A stretch of 64,000 nt of DNA from Chitinophagales bacterium (GTDB taxonomy: Bacteria; Bacteroidota; Bacteroidia; Chitinophagales; Chitinophagaceae), in the NCBI GenBank assembly GCA_017303455.1, contig JAFLBM010000010.1, forward strand, positions 1 to 64,000, in the 5' to 3' direction. The notes beneath the pieces are model-generated. The model saw only the letters and a program-made list of their open reading frames with translations. It had not been told where the DNA came from and searched no databases. The translations under genes and the position numbers were made by a program. Shown one piece after another: positions 51,299 through 62,005 of this stretch (the stretch's first letter is position 1; each line of letters begins with the position of its first letter).

Positions 51299-52498
51299 AT
51301 GCGTATCATCACAAGAACTGTTTTGATCCTTTCCGTTGTCAGTTTGTTTGCTGATATCGCCAGTGAATTATTATATCCCATTATCCCTGTTTACTTAGAC
51401 AGCATCGGTTTTTCTGCATTGTCTATCGGTATCCTGGAAGGTATTGCGAATTTTACTGCGGGCATCAGTAAAGGTTATTTTGGCAAACTGAGTGATGAAA
51501 AAGGTCTCCGGTTGCCCTTTGTAAAACTGGGTTATTTATTAAGTGCCATCTCCAAGCCCATCATGGTGATGCTGACCAGCCCCTTCCTTGTTTTTATTGC
51601 CCGTACATCGGACCGCTTAGGTAAAGGAATTCGAACTGCTGCAAGAGATGCATTGCTTTCACAACAAACAACACCTGAAAATAAAGGAAGGGTATTTGGT
51701 TTTCACCGCAGCATGGATACAGTGGGTGCCACCATCGGCCCGGCATTAGCTTTATTGTTTTTATTCTTTTACCCCGGGGAGTACACAACAATTTTTTATT
51801 TCGCTTTCATTCCCGGCATCATCAGTGTGCTGCTGATCTTTTTATTGAAAGAAAAGAAACAACCCGTTTCCACCTTTCGTGACGGGCATATTTTTTCATA
51901 CTTCCGTTACTGGAAAATTGCTTCACCTGAATACAGGAAAGTTGTTATTGGATTATTACTGTTTGCGCTGTTCAACAGTTCAGATTTTTTCCTGTTGTTA
52001 AAAGCCAAAGAAGCGATCGGTGATGAAAAGATCATAATCATGGGTATCTCCTTCAACGGTATTACTATCAGTGTGGCGGCTTATGTTTTTTATAACCTTA
52101 TTTATGCCCTGTTCTCTTACCCGCTTGGCATAGTAGCAGACAAAATAGGGTTTAAGAATGTGATCCTGTCTGGCATGCTGTTATTTGCCATCGTATACGC
52201 AGGCTTCGCTTTAAACCCTTCGGTACCGGTGATATTTGCTTTATTCTTTATCTATGGATTGTATGCTGCGGCTACGGAAGGAGTGATCAAAGCATGGATC
52301 ACCAATATGGCCCACAAAGACAACACGGCCACCGCCATCGGCTTTTATACTTCCTTTGAAAGTTTTTGTGCCTTATTCTCCAGTATTATTGCCGGTGCTT
52401 TATGGTCAGGGCTCGGAAGCTTCTATATGTTTGCCTCTACCAGTCTCATTACAATCATTGTTATCCTTTATTTTCTATTCAGGATCAGGAGAAACTAA
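51299..52498 (+). CDS. MFS transporter
   Basis: 399 residues from the ATG at 51299; the longer frame begins with TTG at 51227 and adds polar residues before the first helix. Twelve predicted membrane helices. The MFS loop motif is GKLSDEKGLRLPF (~65-77). A second signature, ARTSDRLGKGIRTAARDALLS, is frequent in a family of uncharacterised MFS proteins. Substrate unknown. Divergent from the mreB operon. Confidence 0.85.
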   Translation: MRIITRTVLILSVVSLFADIASELLYPIIPVYLDSIGFSALSIGILEGIANFTAGISKGYFGKLSDEKGLRLPFVKLGYLLSAISKPIMVMLTSPFLVFIARTSDRLGKGIRTAARDALLSQQTTPENKGRVFGFHRSMDTVGATIGPALALLFLFFYPGEYTTIFYFAFIPGIISVLLIFLLKEKKQPVSTFRDGHIFSYFRYWKIASPEYRKVVIGLLLFALFNSSDFFLLLKAKEAIGDEKIIIMGISFNGITISVAAYVFYNLIYALFSYPLGIVADKIGFKNVILSGMLLFAIVYAGFALNPSVPVIFALFFIYGLYAAATEGVIKAWITNMAHKDNTATAIGFYTSFESFCALFSSIIAGALWSGLGSFYMFASTSLITIIVILYFLFRIRRN

Positions 52499-52604
52499 TC
52501 CTCCTTTGCTCCCGTAATAATTTTCACCGGCAAATCTTAACAGTTTGGCACGGTTCTGGAAAATGGGGCTACGAACACAATTCTTCCACAAAAAATTCAT
52601 TGTT

Positions 52605-53072
52605 ATGAGAAAAGTCATGGTATTAGCAGCGGCCTTATTCATCGTTATCTCCTCGCAAGCCCAGAGCCGCAGCACCAACAGTTCATCTTACAAAACCGCA
52701 CTGGGTGTAAAAGTCTGGGACGGCGGTGGTATCTCTTTAAAACACTTTTTCAATGGCAATAATGCAGGTGAACTGATCGGTTATTTCTGGAGCAGGGGTG
52801 CCCGTTTCACCGGTTTATATGAAATACATGGTGATATTACCGGCGCACAAGGTTTGAAATGGTACATCGGCCCGGGTGCCCATATCGGTTTTTACAATAC
52901 CAAATATGGTAATGGTGCATTTATCGGTGTTGATGGTGTATTGGGTCTTGATTATAAATTCCGGGGTGCGCCGATCAATATGTCTATCGACTGGCAGCCT
53001 TCTTTTGAATTTGGCGACAACCGCGGCTTTGTGGGAAGCTGGGGTGGATTAGGCATCCGTTACACCTTCTAA
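52605..53072 (+). CDS. Small outer-membrane beta-barrel protein
   Basis: 155 residues from the ATG at 52605. Signal peptide ends SSQAQ (residue 20). The rest alternates polar and aromatic residues in short strands (TALGVKVWDGGGISLKHFF, ELIGYFWSRGARF, WYIGPGAHIGFY) and ends in RYTF, a barrel-closing strand. It belongs to the broad OmpA/porin-like small barrels and has no known partner here. A terminator follows within 30 bases. Confidence 0.7.
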   Translation: MRKVMVLAAALFIVISSQAQSRSTNSSSYKTALGVKVWDGGGISLKHFFNGNNAGELIGYFWSRGARFTGLYEIHGDITGAQGLKWYIGPGAHIGFYNTKYGNGAFIGVDGVLGLDYKFRGAPINMSIDWQPSFEFGDNRGFVGSWGGLGIRYTF

Positions 53073-53099
53073 TATATATCGGTTCAATATCTATCAGCA

Positions 53100-53137
53100 A
53101 AGAAGTGATCAGTATGATAGTGATCACTTCTTTTGTT
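53100..53137 (+). terminator. Terminator after the small barrel gene
   Basis: AAGAAGTGATCA pairs perfectly with TGATCACTTCTT around a 9-base loop and is followed by TTGTTTAC. The long 12-bp stem makes it reliable. Confidence 0.8.
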
Positions 53138-53159
53138 TACTTTAGTACAAATAACCAAC

Positions 53160-54050
53160 ATGAGGATACACTTTCTGCTTGCTGTTACTGCTCTTTTTAT
53201 TACATCCATTTCATTTTCCCAGGTTGATGCCATGAAAGCAGCCAACGATTATGAAAGAGATGTAAAAGACAGCATTACTAATCCATACGGGCAGAATAAA
53301 GTTGCCGGCAAATACTATGACATCAGGGGTTTCAAAATGTACTTCGAGGTTTATGGGGAAGGAGAGCCGTTACTTATTATTCATGGCAACGGAGGTTCCA
53401 TCAATAATTTCATTTACCAGATACCTTATTTCGCTAAAAAATACAAAGTGATCATTGCTGACAGCCGCTCCCACGGCAAGTCCGTTGACAAAGGCGATTC
53501 ACTCACGTATGAAATGATGGCCGATGACTATGCGGCTTTACTGACTGCATTAAAAGTTGATTCCTCTTATGTGATTGGCTGGAGTGATGGGGGCATCAAT
53601 GCATTATTGCTGGCTATCCGCCACCCGGAGAAAGTAAAAAAATTGGCCGCCACCGGAGCTAATCTTGTTCCCGATACAACGGCGGTTCCACAACAGATCT
53701 GGGATATGGTGACACCAACATTTAAGATGCTTGCTGCTAAAACCACCAGGACAGAACAGGAAAAGACAGCTTTTAAATTATATCGTTTATTATGCGAACA
53801 GCCTCATATTCCATTGAGTGATCTTCAAAAGATAAAATGCCCTTCCCTCATCATCGGTGGTGATCATGATGTGATCAAAGAAGAACACACGATGCTTATT
53901 TATAAAAATATCCGGAAAGCTTACCTGTGGATATTACCAGCATCAGGTCATTCAACTCCCCTGATGTATAAAGATGACTTTAATAAAGTAATAGAGCGTT
54001 TCTTTTCAGCTCCGTATAAAATTATTGAAGGAAGTGACCGGTTTATGTAA
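53160..54050 (+). CDS. Exported alpha/beta hydrolase
   Basis: 296 residues from the ATG at 53160. Signal peptide ends SISFSQ (~residue 20). Oxyanion motif IHGNGGS, nucleophile elbow GWSDGG, acid in GGDHDVI and histidine in SGHST. Typical esterase or lipase-like fold in the periplasm. No partner genes; the substrate cannot be told. Converges with the tryptophan dioxygenase gene with 4 bases between the stops. Confidence 0.85.
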   Translation: MRIHFLLAVTALFITSISFSQVDAMKAANDYERDVKDSITNPYGQNKVAGKYYDIRGFKMYFEVYGEGEPLLIIHGNGGSINNFIYQIPYFAKKYKVIIADSRSHGKSVDKGDSLTYEMMADDYAALLTALKVDSSYVIGWSDGGINALLLAIRHPEKVKKLAATGANLVPDTTAVPQQIWDMVTPTFKMLAAKTTRTEQEKTAFKLYRLLCEQPHIPLSDLQKIKCPSLIIGGDHDVIKEEHTMLIYKNIRKAYLWILPASGHSTPLMYKDDFNKVIERFFSAPYKIIEGSDRFM

Positions 54051-54054
54051 GTCA

Positions 54055-55056
54055 TTAAGCAGAGACAAATCCTAACCGCATTTCCATAGCATGGCTGAGC
54101 AGCGGCAATTTTCTTCGCTCGATCAGGAAGCTGTTGAGTTGTGCTATTTCCCGGAAGATATAATGTTTATCCGCAGCGGCTTTCAGGTAATCTTTACCGG
54201 TGCTGCCGCCTGTGCCAATGCGGGTGCCGATCATCCGGTGCACCATATTCATGTGGCGGTAACGCCAGCTGCTTAGTTGTTCATCAATTTCCAGCAACAC
54301 ATTCAGCAGTTGAAACGGCAACTGTAATAACGGGTAACCCCTGTACAGCATGATGAATAAGGCTGCACGACAGGCAGCCGGGGATAAGGAACGGCCTTCC
54401 CATTGTTCACTGTTGAATATGTCATCAAATCCGCCGATATTATTTTTCTCTGCTTCAGCAAGGCTTGATTGATAACTCGTTTTATAATTGCTCCAGAAAG
54501 AATCGTCGGCACCTTCCTTTAAAAAGGGCATTCGCTCCAGCCAGTTGTTCAACAAATCAAGTACTGATTTACCACCCTCAGCTTTTTTAATGATTTCAAC
54601 CTGTTCGGGTCGTAATTGTGCCGTATAATATTCTTTGCCGTGCCGGTGTTCAAATTTCAAACCCAGCTTCGCTTCCAGTTCTTTGAATTGCCAGCTTTGA
54701 AAACCGGAGGCGGGCCGCAGCATATCCCTGAAATCCAAAAAATCCATCGGCGTCATCGTCTCCATGATATCGATCTGGTGCACCAGCACCCGAAGGATGG
54801 TAACACAGCGGCTCAGCCGGTGAACAACAGTTTGCAGTTCGGGAGAATTATCATTGAGTGCCGGTTTGTTCATAATGGCCGCCACCGAATCCACTTCATG
54901 ATGCAGTTGTTTGAACCAAAGTTCATACGCCTGGTGAATAACGATGAACAGCATTTCATCATGCGCCGGTAACTGCAGCTTATCACTTTCAGGGAACTGG
55001 GCATTCAGGATCTTGTCTAATTGCAGGTAGTCATGATAATGAACTTCGGAAGGCAT
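54055..55056 (-). CDS. kynA: Tryptophan 2,3-dioxygenase
   Basis: 333 residues from the ATG at 55056; a TTG two codons upstream also fits. The signatures are present: IHQAYELWFKQLHHE (~41-55, with the distal His), DFRDMLRPASGFQS (substrate-binding Arg and Ser), and MVHRMIGTRIGTGGSTG (heme-ligand His and the GTGGSTG loop). It opens the indole ring of tryptophan with O2 to form N-formylkynurenine. Other kynurenine pathway genes are not in the window. Confidence 0.95.
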   Translation of the reverse strand: MPSEVHYHDYLQLDKILNAQFPESDKLQLPAHDEMLFIVIHQAYELWFKQLHHEVDSVAAIMNKPALNDNSPELQTVVHRLSRCVTILRVLVHQIDIMETMTPMDFLDFRDMLRPASGFQSWQFKELEAKLGLKFEHRHGKEYYTAQLRPEQVEIIKKAEGGKSVLDLLNNWLERMPFLKEGADDSFWSNYKTSYQSSLAEAEKNNIGGFDDIFNSEQWEGRSLSPAACRAALFIMLYRGYPLLQLPFQLLNVLLEIDEQLSSWRYRHMNMVHRMIGTRIGTGGSTGKDYLKAAADKHYIFREIAQLNSFLIERRKLPLLSHAMEMRLGFVSA

Positions 55057-55090
55057 AAGCAATATTTAAATGAGATAGCGGCGAATAAGA

Positions 55091-56383
55091 TTAAGAAACA
55101 GGCGGTTTGAATTCATAGCCAATATCAGTCCGGTAATAAATCCCTTCGTAATGGATATGATCTAATATATCGAGTGAAATATTGACGGCTTCTTCCAGGT
55201 TCTTATCTAACGAGGTAACACATAATACCCGGCCTCCGTTGGTAACGATCTTCCCGCTCTCTTCTTTAGTTCCTGCATGAAAGACCAGGGATTGTTTGCC
55301 AAATTGTTCATTCAGTCCTGTTATTTCAAAGCCTTTTTCATAACCCAGCGGGTAACCACCGCTCACAGCCATAATAGTAGCGGCTGCCCTCGGATCTGTT
55401 TTTATTTCCACCTGGTCCAGTTTTTTTTGGGTGGCGGCAATACATAAACCAACCAAATCGGTTTCCAGTCTGGCCATCACCACTTCTGTTTCCGGGTCAC
55501 CCATGCGGCAGTTGTATTCAATCACATAAGGATCACCATTCACACTGATAAGTCCAAAGAAAACAAAACCGGTATACTCAATACCTTCTTTATGCAGACC
55601 ATTGATCGTTGGCTTTATAACCCTTTCTTCCACTTTATACATAAAACCGGGAGTTGCAAATGGGACGGGGCTGATGGCACCCATGCCACCGGTATTTAAA
55701 CCGGTATCTCCTTCACCAATTCGTTTATAATCCTTGGCCTCCGGGAGGATGAGATAATTTTTGCCATCCGTAATAGCAAACACACTGAGTTCAATGCCTG
55801 TCAAAAATTCTTCCACCACCACTTTCTTGCCGGCATCACCAAATTTGGATTGCTGTATCATCAGTTCAAACTCTGCAATCGCTTCCACATGGTTCTGGCA
55901 AATGGCCACACCTTTACCGGCCGCCAGCCCATCCGCCTTAATAACAATAGGCAAGCTATGCTGCTTAAGATAATCAACTCCTTCCTGGTAATTATCAATG
56001 GTAAACTCCCTGTAAGCAGCGGTAGGAATTTTATGCCGCATCATGAATTCCTTGGCGAAAGCTTTACTGCCTTCCAGTTTGGCACCTTCTTTTGAAGGGC
56101 CAATGAAGTAAATATCTTTTAACTGCTCATGGGCTTTGAAGTAATCATAGATACCATTCACCAGGGGCTCTTCAGGTCCCACAAATACCATTTCGATCTT
56201 TTCTTTGCTACAAAAAGCAGCTACGGCATCAAAATCATTGATATCAAGTGCTACATTGATACCGCATTGGGCGGTTCCGGGGTTGCCGGGAGCAATATAG
56301 AGGGGGTTGGCCCACACACTTTGATTCAGTTTCCAGGCAAGGGCATGTTCCCTGCCACCAGAGCCGAGTAGAAGGATTCGCAT
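55091..56383 (-). CDS. purD: Phosphoribosylamine-glycine ligase
   Basis: 430 residues. Opening MRILLLGSGGREHALAWK, the ATP-grasp core with VIKADGLAAGKGV and the C-terminal Mg-binding region EYNCRMGDPETEV. Catalyses the second step of purine synthesis. The 34-base gap behind the dioxygenase gene may be a shared transcript, but the two functions are unrelated. Confidence 0.97.
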   Translation of the reverse strand: MRILLLGSGGREHALAWKLNQSVWANPLYIAPGNPGTAQCGINVALDINDFDAVAAFCSKEKIEMVFVGPEEPLVNGIYDYFKAHEQLKDIYFIGPSKEGAKLEGSKAFAKEFMMRHKIPTAAYREFTIDNYQEGVDYLKQHSLPIVIKADGLAAGKGVAICQNHVEAIAEFELMIQQSKFGDAGKKVVVEEFLTGIELSVFAITDGKNYLILPEAKDYKRIGEGDTGLNTGGMGAISPVPFATPGFMYKVEERVIKPTINGLHKEGIEYTGFVFFGLISVNGDPYVIEYNCRMGDPETEVVMARLETDLVGLCIAATQKKLDQVEIKTDPRAAATIMAVSGGYPLGYEKGFEITGLNEQFGKQSLVFHAGTKEESGKIVTNGGRVLCVTSLDKNLEEAVNISLDILDHIHYEGIYYRTDIGYEFKPPVS

Positions 56384-56532
56384 AATTGGTTTTATAGCCG
56401 GATGTTAAAAAGCACTGCGAATATCGGAACGATATTTAAAAGATGGCCGGGAAAATTATCGAGTGGTCATTTTTCTGTATTTTGGCCGTTAGTAACGATT
56501 CAAGTCTCTGATTATAAACTAAAAAACACTGT

Positions 56533-58038
56533 ATGAATCAACCCTTCCCTCAAAAAGGACATCCTAAAGGCCTGTATGTCTTATTTGCCACAGAAATGTG
56601 GGAGAGATTTAACTACTACGGGATGCGAGCCATATTGGTTCTGTTCATGACTAAAGCTCTTTTATTTGATAAAGTCTTCGCTTCTAACCTATATGGTAGC
56701 TATACCAGTCTCGTTTACCTGACTCCTTTGGTAGGCGGTTATATAGCAGATCGTTACTGGGGTAATAAAAGATCAATTATCGCTGGCGGTATCCTGATGG
56801 CAATTGGGGAATTCTTATTATTCTTTTGTGGCTCACTATATCAAACCTCTGAACAACTATCATCTTTATTATTCTTTTCAGGTCTGGGATTTATGATTGC
56901 GGGAAATGGCTTCTTTAAACCTAATATCTCATCGTTAGTTGGCCAGATTTACCCGAAAGGTGACAGGCGGATTGATTCCGCTTATACTATTTTTTATATG
57001 GGTATTAATGTAGGAGGAGCTATCGGGCCATTAGTTTGTGGTATTGTTGGAGATACGGGTAACCCGGCTGATTTTAAATGGGCTTTCCTTGTAGCAGGTA
57101 TCGGAATGCTTATTAGTGTGGTGATACAAAAATTGTATCATAATAAATATGTAGTAACTCCTGAGGGAACTCCATTAGGTCAAGTACCAGATGATGCTCC
57201 AAAAAAATTCTCCAACCCTGTTTTAATTGGTACTGGTTTGGCTTTAATGTCCGTATTAATGATTGGTTTGTTATACGTTGATGCAAAAGTTTTCAGTTTC
57301 CTTACGTACCTGCTGATTGCAGCAGTTATATTTATCGCTTTCATTTTATTTTCAGATAAGACGCTTTCAAAATTTGAAAAAAGCAGAATTGGTGTAATTT
57401 TTATTGTTGCTTTCTTCGTTATTTTCTTCTGGTCTGCATTTGAGCAAGCCGGTGCATCACTGACGTTCTTTGCCGAGGAACAAACCCAGCGGGATCTTGG
57501 ATTTGTCAATATCCCAGCGAGTATTTTCCAATCATTGAATTCCATTTTTGTAATCGCATTTGCCCCGGTTTTTGCATGGCTCTGGCTTAAGTTAGGAAAA
57601 AGAGAACCTTCCTCGCCCACTAAAATGGCGATGGGGCTTTTCCTTTTGGCAGTTGGATATCTCTGGATTGCCTTTGGAGTAAAAGATGTTCAACCCGGCA
57701 TCAAAGTGAGCATCATTTGGCTTACAGGTATGTATGCATTACATACATGGGGAGAGCTTTGCTTATCACCAATTGGTTTATCATTGGTAAATAAACTAGC
57801 TCCGTTAAAATTTGCCTCCTTATTAATGGCTGTATGGTTTTTAGCTAACGCTGCAGCTAATAAACTGGCAGGTGTCTTGAGTGCCTTATATCCAGAAAAT
57901 GGGAAAACAACCAGCTTCATAGGTTATCAAATGAATAACATGTATGATTTCTTTATGCTGTTTGTTTTTATGGCAGGTATTGCATCAATTATTTTATTTT
58001 TCCTATCAAAGAAATTGCAAAAAATGATGCATTCGTAA
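56533..58038 (+). CDS. POT-family proton/oligopeptide transporter, copy 1
   Basis: 501 residues with twelve or more membrane helices. POT signatures: EMWERFNYYGMRAILVLF (~21-38), the E-x-x-E-R type proton-coupling motif in that segment, and FYMGINVGGAIGPLVCG (~156-172). Proton-driven import of di- or tripeptides across the inner membrane. The gene is more AT-rich than the POT gene that follows, so the two are not a recent duplication. Confidence 0.94.
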   Translation: MNQPFPQKGHPKGLYVLFATEMWERFNYYGMRAILVLFMTKALLFDKVFASNLYGSYTSLVYLTPLVGGYIADRYWGNKRSIIAGGILMAIGEFLLFFCGSLYQTSEQLSSLLFFSGLGFMIAGNGFFKPNISSLVGQIYPKGDRRIDSAYTIFYMGINVGGAIGPLVCGIVGDTGNPADFKWAFLVAGIGMLISVVIQKLYHNKYVVTPEGTPLGQVPDDAPKKFSNPVLIGTGLALMSVLMIGLLYVDAKVFSFLTYLLIAAVIFIAFILFSDKTLSKFEKSRIGVIFIVAFFVIFFWSAFEQAGASLTFFAEEQTQRDLGFVNIPASIFQSLNSIFVIAFAPVFAWLWLKLGKREPSSPTKMAMGLFLLAVGYLWIAFGVKDVQPGIKVSIIWLTGMYALHTWGELCLSPIGLSLVNKLAPLKFASLLMAVWFLANAAANKLAGVLSALYPENGKTTSFIGYQMNNMYDFFMLFVFMAGIASIILFFLSKKLQKMMHS

Positions 58039-58066
58039 AAAAGAATAAAAGCCACTATTTTCAAAC

Positions 58067-58097
58067 AGGTAGCGGATTTGCTACCTTTTTTATTTTT
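58067..58097 (+). terminator. Terminator after POT copy 1
   Basis: AGGTAGC and GCTACCT, seven pairs around GGATTT, followed by TTTTTTATTTTT. Confidence 0.75.
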
Positions 58098-58143
58098 CCC
58101 TCTCCTTCCTTTTCCTATCTTTCCTAATTAAAATAATTCAGCC

Positions 58144-59775
58144 ATGTGGAAGCAACATCCTAAAGCTCTGCCCTTTTTATTCTTCTCTGAAATGTGGGAA
58201 CGGTTTGGGTATTATTTGATGATCGGGATCTTCACTTTGTACCTGAAAGACGTTAAGACCGGCTATGCCATGACGGAAGCTGAATCGGCAGACCTGTACG
58301 GAACTTTCATTGCACTGGTATTTCTTACTCCATTTATCGGAGGCTTACTGGCCGACCGGTATCTCGGGTATCGCAAATCTGTAGTGATGGGCGGGCTGAT
58401 GATGGGGGCCGGTTATTGTTTAATGTCTATCCACAGTTTACCGATGTTGTATTTATCAATGACGCTTGTTATCCTGGGCAATGGTTTTTTCAAACCCAAT
58501 ATCTCAACCCTTCTTGGCAACGTGTATACCACGCCGCAATACGTACAGCAAAAAGACGATGGGTATAATATCTTTTACATGGGTATCAATATCGGTGCTT
58601 TCATTTGTAATTTCTTCGGTGCAGCTTTATACATTGCTTACGGCTGGGGTGCAGCTTTTATCGCTGCCGGTGTGGGCATGTTTCTTGGTGTGGGTATTTT
58701 CCTGGCAGGCACCTCTCACTACAAAGCCTATGATGTAAAAAAAGGGGTTACGGAGAACGATATGTCAATGACCCGTATCGTACTAACCATTTTTGTTCCC
58801 TCTGTTATTGCTGGTATTGTGGGCTGGATGATTCCCGGAACCTTAGTGGGTTCTGATTCTACGGATGCTTTTATTTTTGCCTGCATACCTGTCATTTATT
58901 TTTACTCCTCTTTATATTTCAGTGCAAAAAAAGAAGAGAAGCGGCCCATTGCAGCATTACTGGCCATCTTCGCTGTAGTAGTGATGTTCTGGGCGGTCTT
59001 TAAACAAAACGGATCGGCATTGACCACCTGGGCTGACCGTTATACCAACCGGGAAGTAACCGGTGGAACACAAAAAATATTCGGTAAGCTGAATTTTGCT
59101 CAAACGATCAGCTATCAAAAAGATTCCGTAGCGAAATATGATGAACAGTTCCGCTTGCAGAAAGAAAATGGAAAAGTGGTGAAGGAATTGAACTATCCTG
59201 TTTATTTCAAAAATATTCCGGCTGATCAAAAACCGGCAGAAGGACAGGAGGTGAGTTTATGGGCCACCAATCTGAGTCAATCTATCAATCCGGGCTGGGT
59301 TATTTTGCTAACCCCGCTGGTTGTTGCCTTCTTTACCTGGATGCGGAGAAAAAATAAAGAACCATCAACGGCCACCAAAATTGCCTTCGGCCTTTTCATA
59401 TCAGCCTTATCTGCCCTTGTAATGGTTGGTGCTGTATATGCCAGTAACAATGGTGGTGAAAAAGCAAGTGTGTTGTGGCTGGTCTGCAGTTATGGTGTTA
59501 TTACTGTGGGAGAATTATTATTAAGCCCGATGGGATTATCATTAGTATCCAAACTGAGCCCTGTTCGTATCACTTCCTTAATGATGGGTGGCTGGTTCCT
59601 GGCTACCTCCATTGGTAATAAATTATCCGGTGTGCTATCCACGATGTGGGATAATTATGATCATAAAGCCGGTTTCTTCTGGCTCAATTTCGGCTTACTG
59701 ATGGTGGCTACTGTTATGTGTTTTGCCATGCTGAAATGGCTCAACCGGATCATGAAAGAGAAAGGGGTAAAATAA
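58144..59775 (+). CDS. POT-family proton/oligopeptide transporter, copy 2
   Basis: 543 residues. Same motifs as copy 1: EMWERFGYYLMIGIFTLY near residue 17 and FYMGINIGAFICNFFG near 143. Between helices lies an insertion of ~80 residues around 310-390 (GKLNFAQTISYQKDSVAKYDE) that looks like a soluble loop. Di- or tripeptide uptake is the family role. It has its own terminator, so each transporter is probably a separate unit. Confidence 0.94.
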   Translation: MWKQHPKALPFLFFSEMWERFGYYLMIGIFTLYLKDVKTGYAMTEAESADLYGTFIALVFLTPFIGGLLADRYLGYRKSVVMGGLMMGAGYCLMSIHSLPMLYLSMTLVILGNGFFKPNISTLLGNVYTTPQYVQQKDDGYNIFYMGINIGAFICNFFGAALYIAYGWGAAFIAAGVGMFLGVGIFLAGTSHYKAYDVKKGVTENDMSMTRIVLTIFVPSVIAGIVGWMIPGTLVGSDSTDAFIFACIPVIYFYSSLYFSAKKEEKRPIAALLAIFAVVVMFWAVFKQNGSALTTWADRYTNREVTGGTQKIFGKLNFAQTISYQKDSVAKYDEQFRLQKENGKVVKELNYPVYFKNIPADQKPAEGQEVSLWATNLSQSINPGWVILLTPLVVAFFTWMRRKNKEPSTATKIAFGLFISALSALVMVGAVYASNNGGEKASVLWLVCSYGVITVGELLLSPMGLSLVSKLSPVRITSLMMGGWFLATSIGNKLSGVLSTMWDNYDHKAGFFWLNFGLLMVATVMCFAMLKWLNRIMKEKGVK

Positions 59776-59796
59776 TTTTTTCTTTTGCAGCATAAT

Positions 59797-59831
59797 AAAA
59801 AGCTATTGGCCAACCGCTAATAGCTTTTTTC
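59797..59831 (+). terminator. Terminator after POT copy 2
   Basis: AAAAAGCTATT pairs with AATAGCTTTTT over 11 bp across an 11-base loop, with six T at the end. Confidence 0.8.
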
Positions 59832-59859
59832 ATATCTTCCCTTTACCAAAATAATTGTT

Positions 59860-61926
59860 ATGGCAGATCAGAATAATTTTAAGCCGTTTGTGTCACCTGA
59901 AACGCAAATGGCAGAATTCACCGTCAAGTCCATTTTAACCGGTGCCGCCTTTGGTATCATATTCGGCGCTTCCACTGTTTATTTAGCACTGAAAGCGGGA
60001 TTGACTGTTTCAGCTTCTATCCCTATTGCTGTACTGGCCATCACATTGGGCAGGAAATTCTTAAAGACCACGATCCTTGAAAATAATATTATACAAACCA
60101 CGGGCTCTGCCGGTGAAAGTATAGCCGCCGGGGTTGTATTTACCTTACCGGGTTTTTTATTCTTAAGTGAATCGGGCAGTGCTAACTTCTTTAATTATTT
60201 CACCATACTTATATTAGCCATCTTCGGTGGCGTATTGGGAACCTTGATGATGATACCGCTGCGCCGTTCATTGATCGTACAGGAACATAAGACATTACCC
60301 TATCCCGAAGGAACAGCCTGTGCCTCCGTTTTGAAGGCGGGTGAAAAAGGAGGTGATTTTGCCAAAACAGCCTTCATGGGTTTAGGTTTTGCATTTGCCT
60401 ATGCCATTTTGCAAAAGATCTTTCATGTGATAGCAGAAGCTCCTGCTTTCATGACCAAACAAACAGAACGTTTTTTTCCATCGGCGAAAGTCAGCGGAGA
60501 GATCACTCCCGAATATATGGGTGTTGGTTATATCATCGGACCAAAGATCGCTGGTGTCCTGGTAGCGGGTGGAGTATTAAGCTGGTTTGTTTTTACACCC
60601 TTACTGGCCAGTTTATTAAATGATAACGGTGCCATCATCGCTGCACAATTGGCTAAACTCGGTTACCTGAAAGATATTAGTACTTCCGGCGGTCCCGGTG
60701 GTTGGGATCCTGCAACACAGGGATTTGCTGACTGGTCAACTGCCATTTACAGGGCTTATATCCGCCAGATAGGTGCCGGTGCTGTGGCAGCAGGGGGCTT
60801 TATCACATTAATCAAAACAATCCCAACTATCATTTCTTCCTTCAGGGGAAGTATCGGTTCATTAAAAAAAGGAAGCGGGGTTGATGCAAACACAGTTGTA
60901 CCCCGTACAGAAAGAGATCTTTCCATTAAAGTAGTAGGAATAGGGAGCCTGATACTGTTATTAGTGATCGCATTACTTCCAAATACATTAATACCCGGCA
61001 GCAGCATAGGAAGTAAATTATTACTCGGATTATTGGTAATCATATTCGGCGCTTTCTTCGTAACCGTATCATCCCGCATCGTTGGTTTGATCGGTTCATC
61101 CAACAATCCAATTTCCGGGATGACTATCGCTACGCTGATGGGAACCTGCCTGATCTTTATTGCCGTGCAATGGACCGGCCATGTTTATGAACCGATGGCA
61201 TTGGTAGTTGGTGGTATGATCTGTATTGCTGCAGCCAATGCAGGAGCTACTTCACAAGACCTGAAAACAGGATATCTTGTCGGTGCCACACCAAAATACC
61301 AACAGATCGCCTTATTTGTGGGTGCTATCGTTTCTTCATTAGCAATTGGAGCTACAATAAAAATTCTTGATCAGCCTACCGCCGAAATGGCGGCACAGGG
61401 TATTCAGCATGCAATCGGTACCGATAAATATCCTGCACCGCAGGGAACACTGATGGCAACATTGATTAAAGGAATCCTTTCCTTTAATCTCGACTGGCAG
61501 TTTGTATTAGTAGGTGTATTCATTGCTGTTGTAATGGAGTTGTGTGGTATCAAAGCATTGAGTTTTGCTATTGGTATCTACCTGCCGCTATCTACAACCT
61601 TACCCATCTTCATTGGTGGTGCAATAAGAGGTGTTGTTGAATGGAGGCAGAAAAAACAAAATATACAGGTTGCTCCGGAGGAGGAAGATCTCGGCAAAGG
61701 AAACCTGTTTGCTACCGGCTTAGTGGCAGGCGGTGCTTTAGCGGGAGTATTGGTTGCCATTCTATCATCCATCGACAGTGTCAATACACAATTAGGAAAA
61801 GTCAATGCAGAACACGGCATTGCCAGTTCCTTTGGCGGTGAAGGCTATAAATGGTTGGGAGTTGCTTTCTTTGCAGTGATGGGATTCGTTCTATACCGAA
61901 TCGCCACAGGTAAAAAGAAAGCTTAA
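59860..61926 (+). CDS. OPT-family oligopeptide transporter
   Basis: 688 residues with about sixteen membrane helices. OPT features: [18 protein letters not shown] near residue 19, [16 protein letters not shown] near 147, and a long C-terminal half with [18 protein letters not shown]. The bacterial OPT branch takes up oligopeptides or metal chelates. With two POT genes in front, peptides are the more likely cargo. A bidirectional terminator ends it. Confidence 0.94.
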   Translation: MADQNNFKPFVSPETQMAEFTVKSILTGAAFGIIFGASTVYLALKAGLTVSASIPIAVLAITLGRKFLKTTILENNIIQTTGSAGESIAAGVVFTLPGFLFLSESGSANFFNYFTILILAIFGGVLGTLMMIPLRRSLIVQEHKTLPYPEGTACASVLKAGEKGGDFAKTAFMGLGFAFAYAILQKIFHVIAEAPAFMTKQTERFFPSAKVSGEITPEYMGVGYIIGPKIAGVLVAGGVLSWFVFTPLLASLLNDNGAIIAAQLAKLGYLKDISTSGGPGGWDPATQGFADWSTAIYRAYIRQIGAGAVAAGGFITLIKTIPTIISSFRGSIGSLKKGSGVDANTVVPRTERDLSIKVVGIGSLILLLVIALLPNTLIPGSSIGSKLLLGLLVIIFGAFFVTVSSRIVGLIGSSNNPISGMTIATLMGTCLIFIAVQWTGHVYEPMALVVGGMICIAAANAGATSQDLKTGYLVGATPKYQQIALFVGAIVSSLAIGATIKILDQPTAEMAAQGIQHAIGTDKYPAPQGTLMATLIKGILSFNLDWQFVLVGVFIAVVMELCGIKALSFAIGIYLPLSTTLPIFIGGAIRGVVEWRQKKQNIQVAPEEEDLGKGNLFATGLVAGGALAGVLVAILSSIDSVNTQLGKVNAEHGIASSFGGEGYKWLGVAFFAVMGFVLYRIATGKKKA

Positions 61927-61949
61927 CTTTTAAAAAACTATAGAATATT

Positions 61950-61982
61950 AAAATGCCCACTCCTGCGAGCGGGCATTTTCTT
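61950..61982. terminator. Bidirectional terminator between OPT and DUF1501
   Basis: AAAATGCCC and GGGCATTTT, nine pairs, with an inner CTC/GAG stem across one mismatch. A and T tracts on both sides suit the convergent genes. Confidence 0.85.
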
Positions 61983-62005
61983 TCAGTGTACGGATTCAAA
62001 AACGG

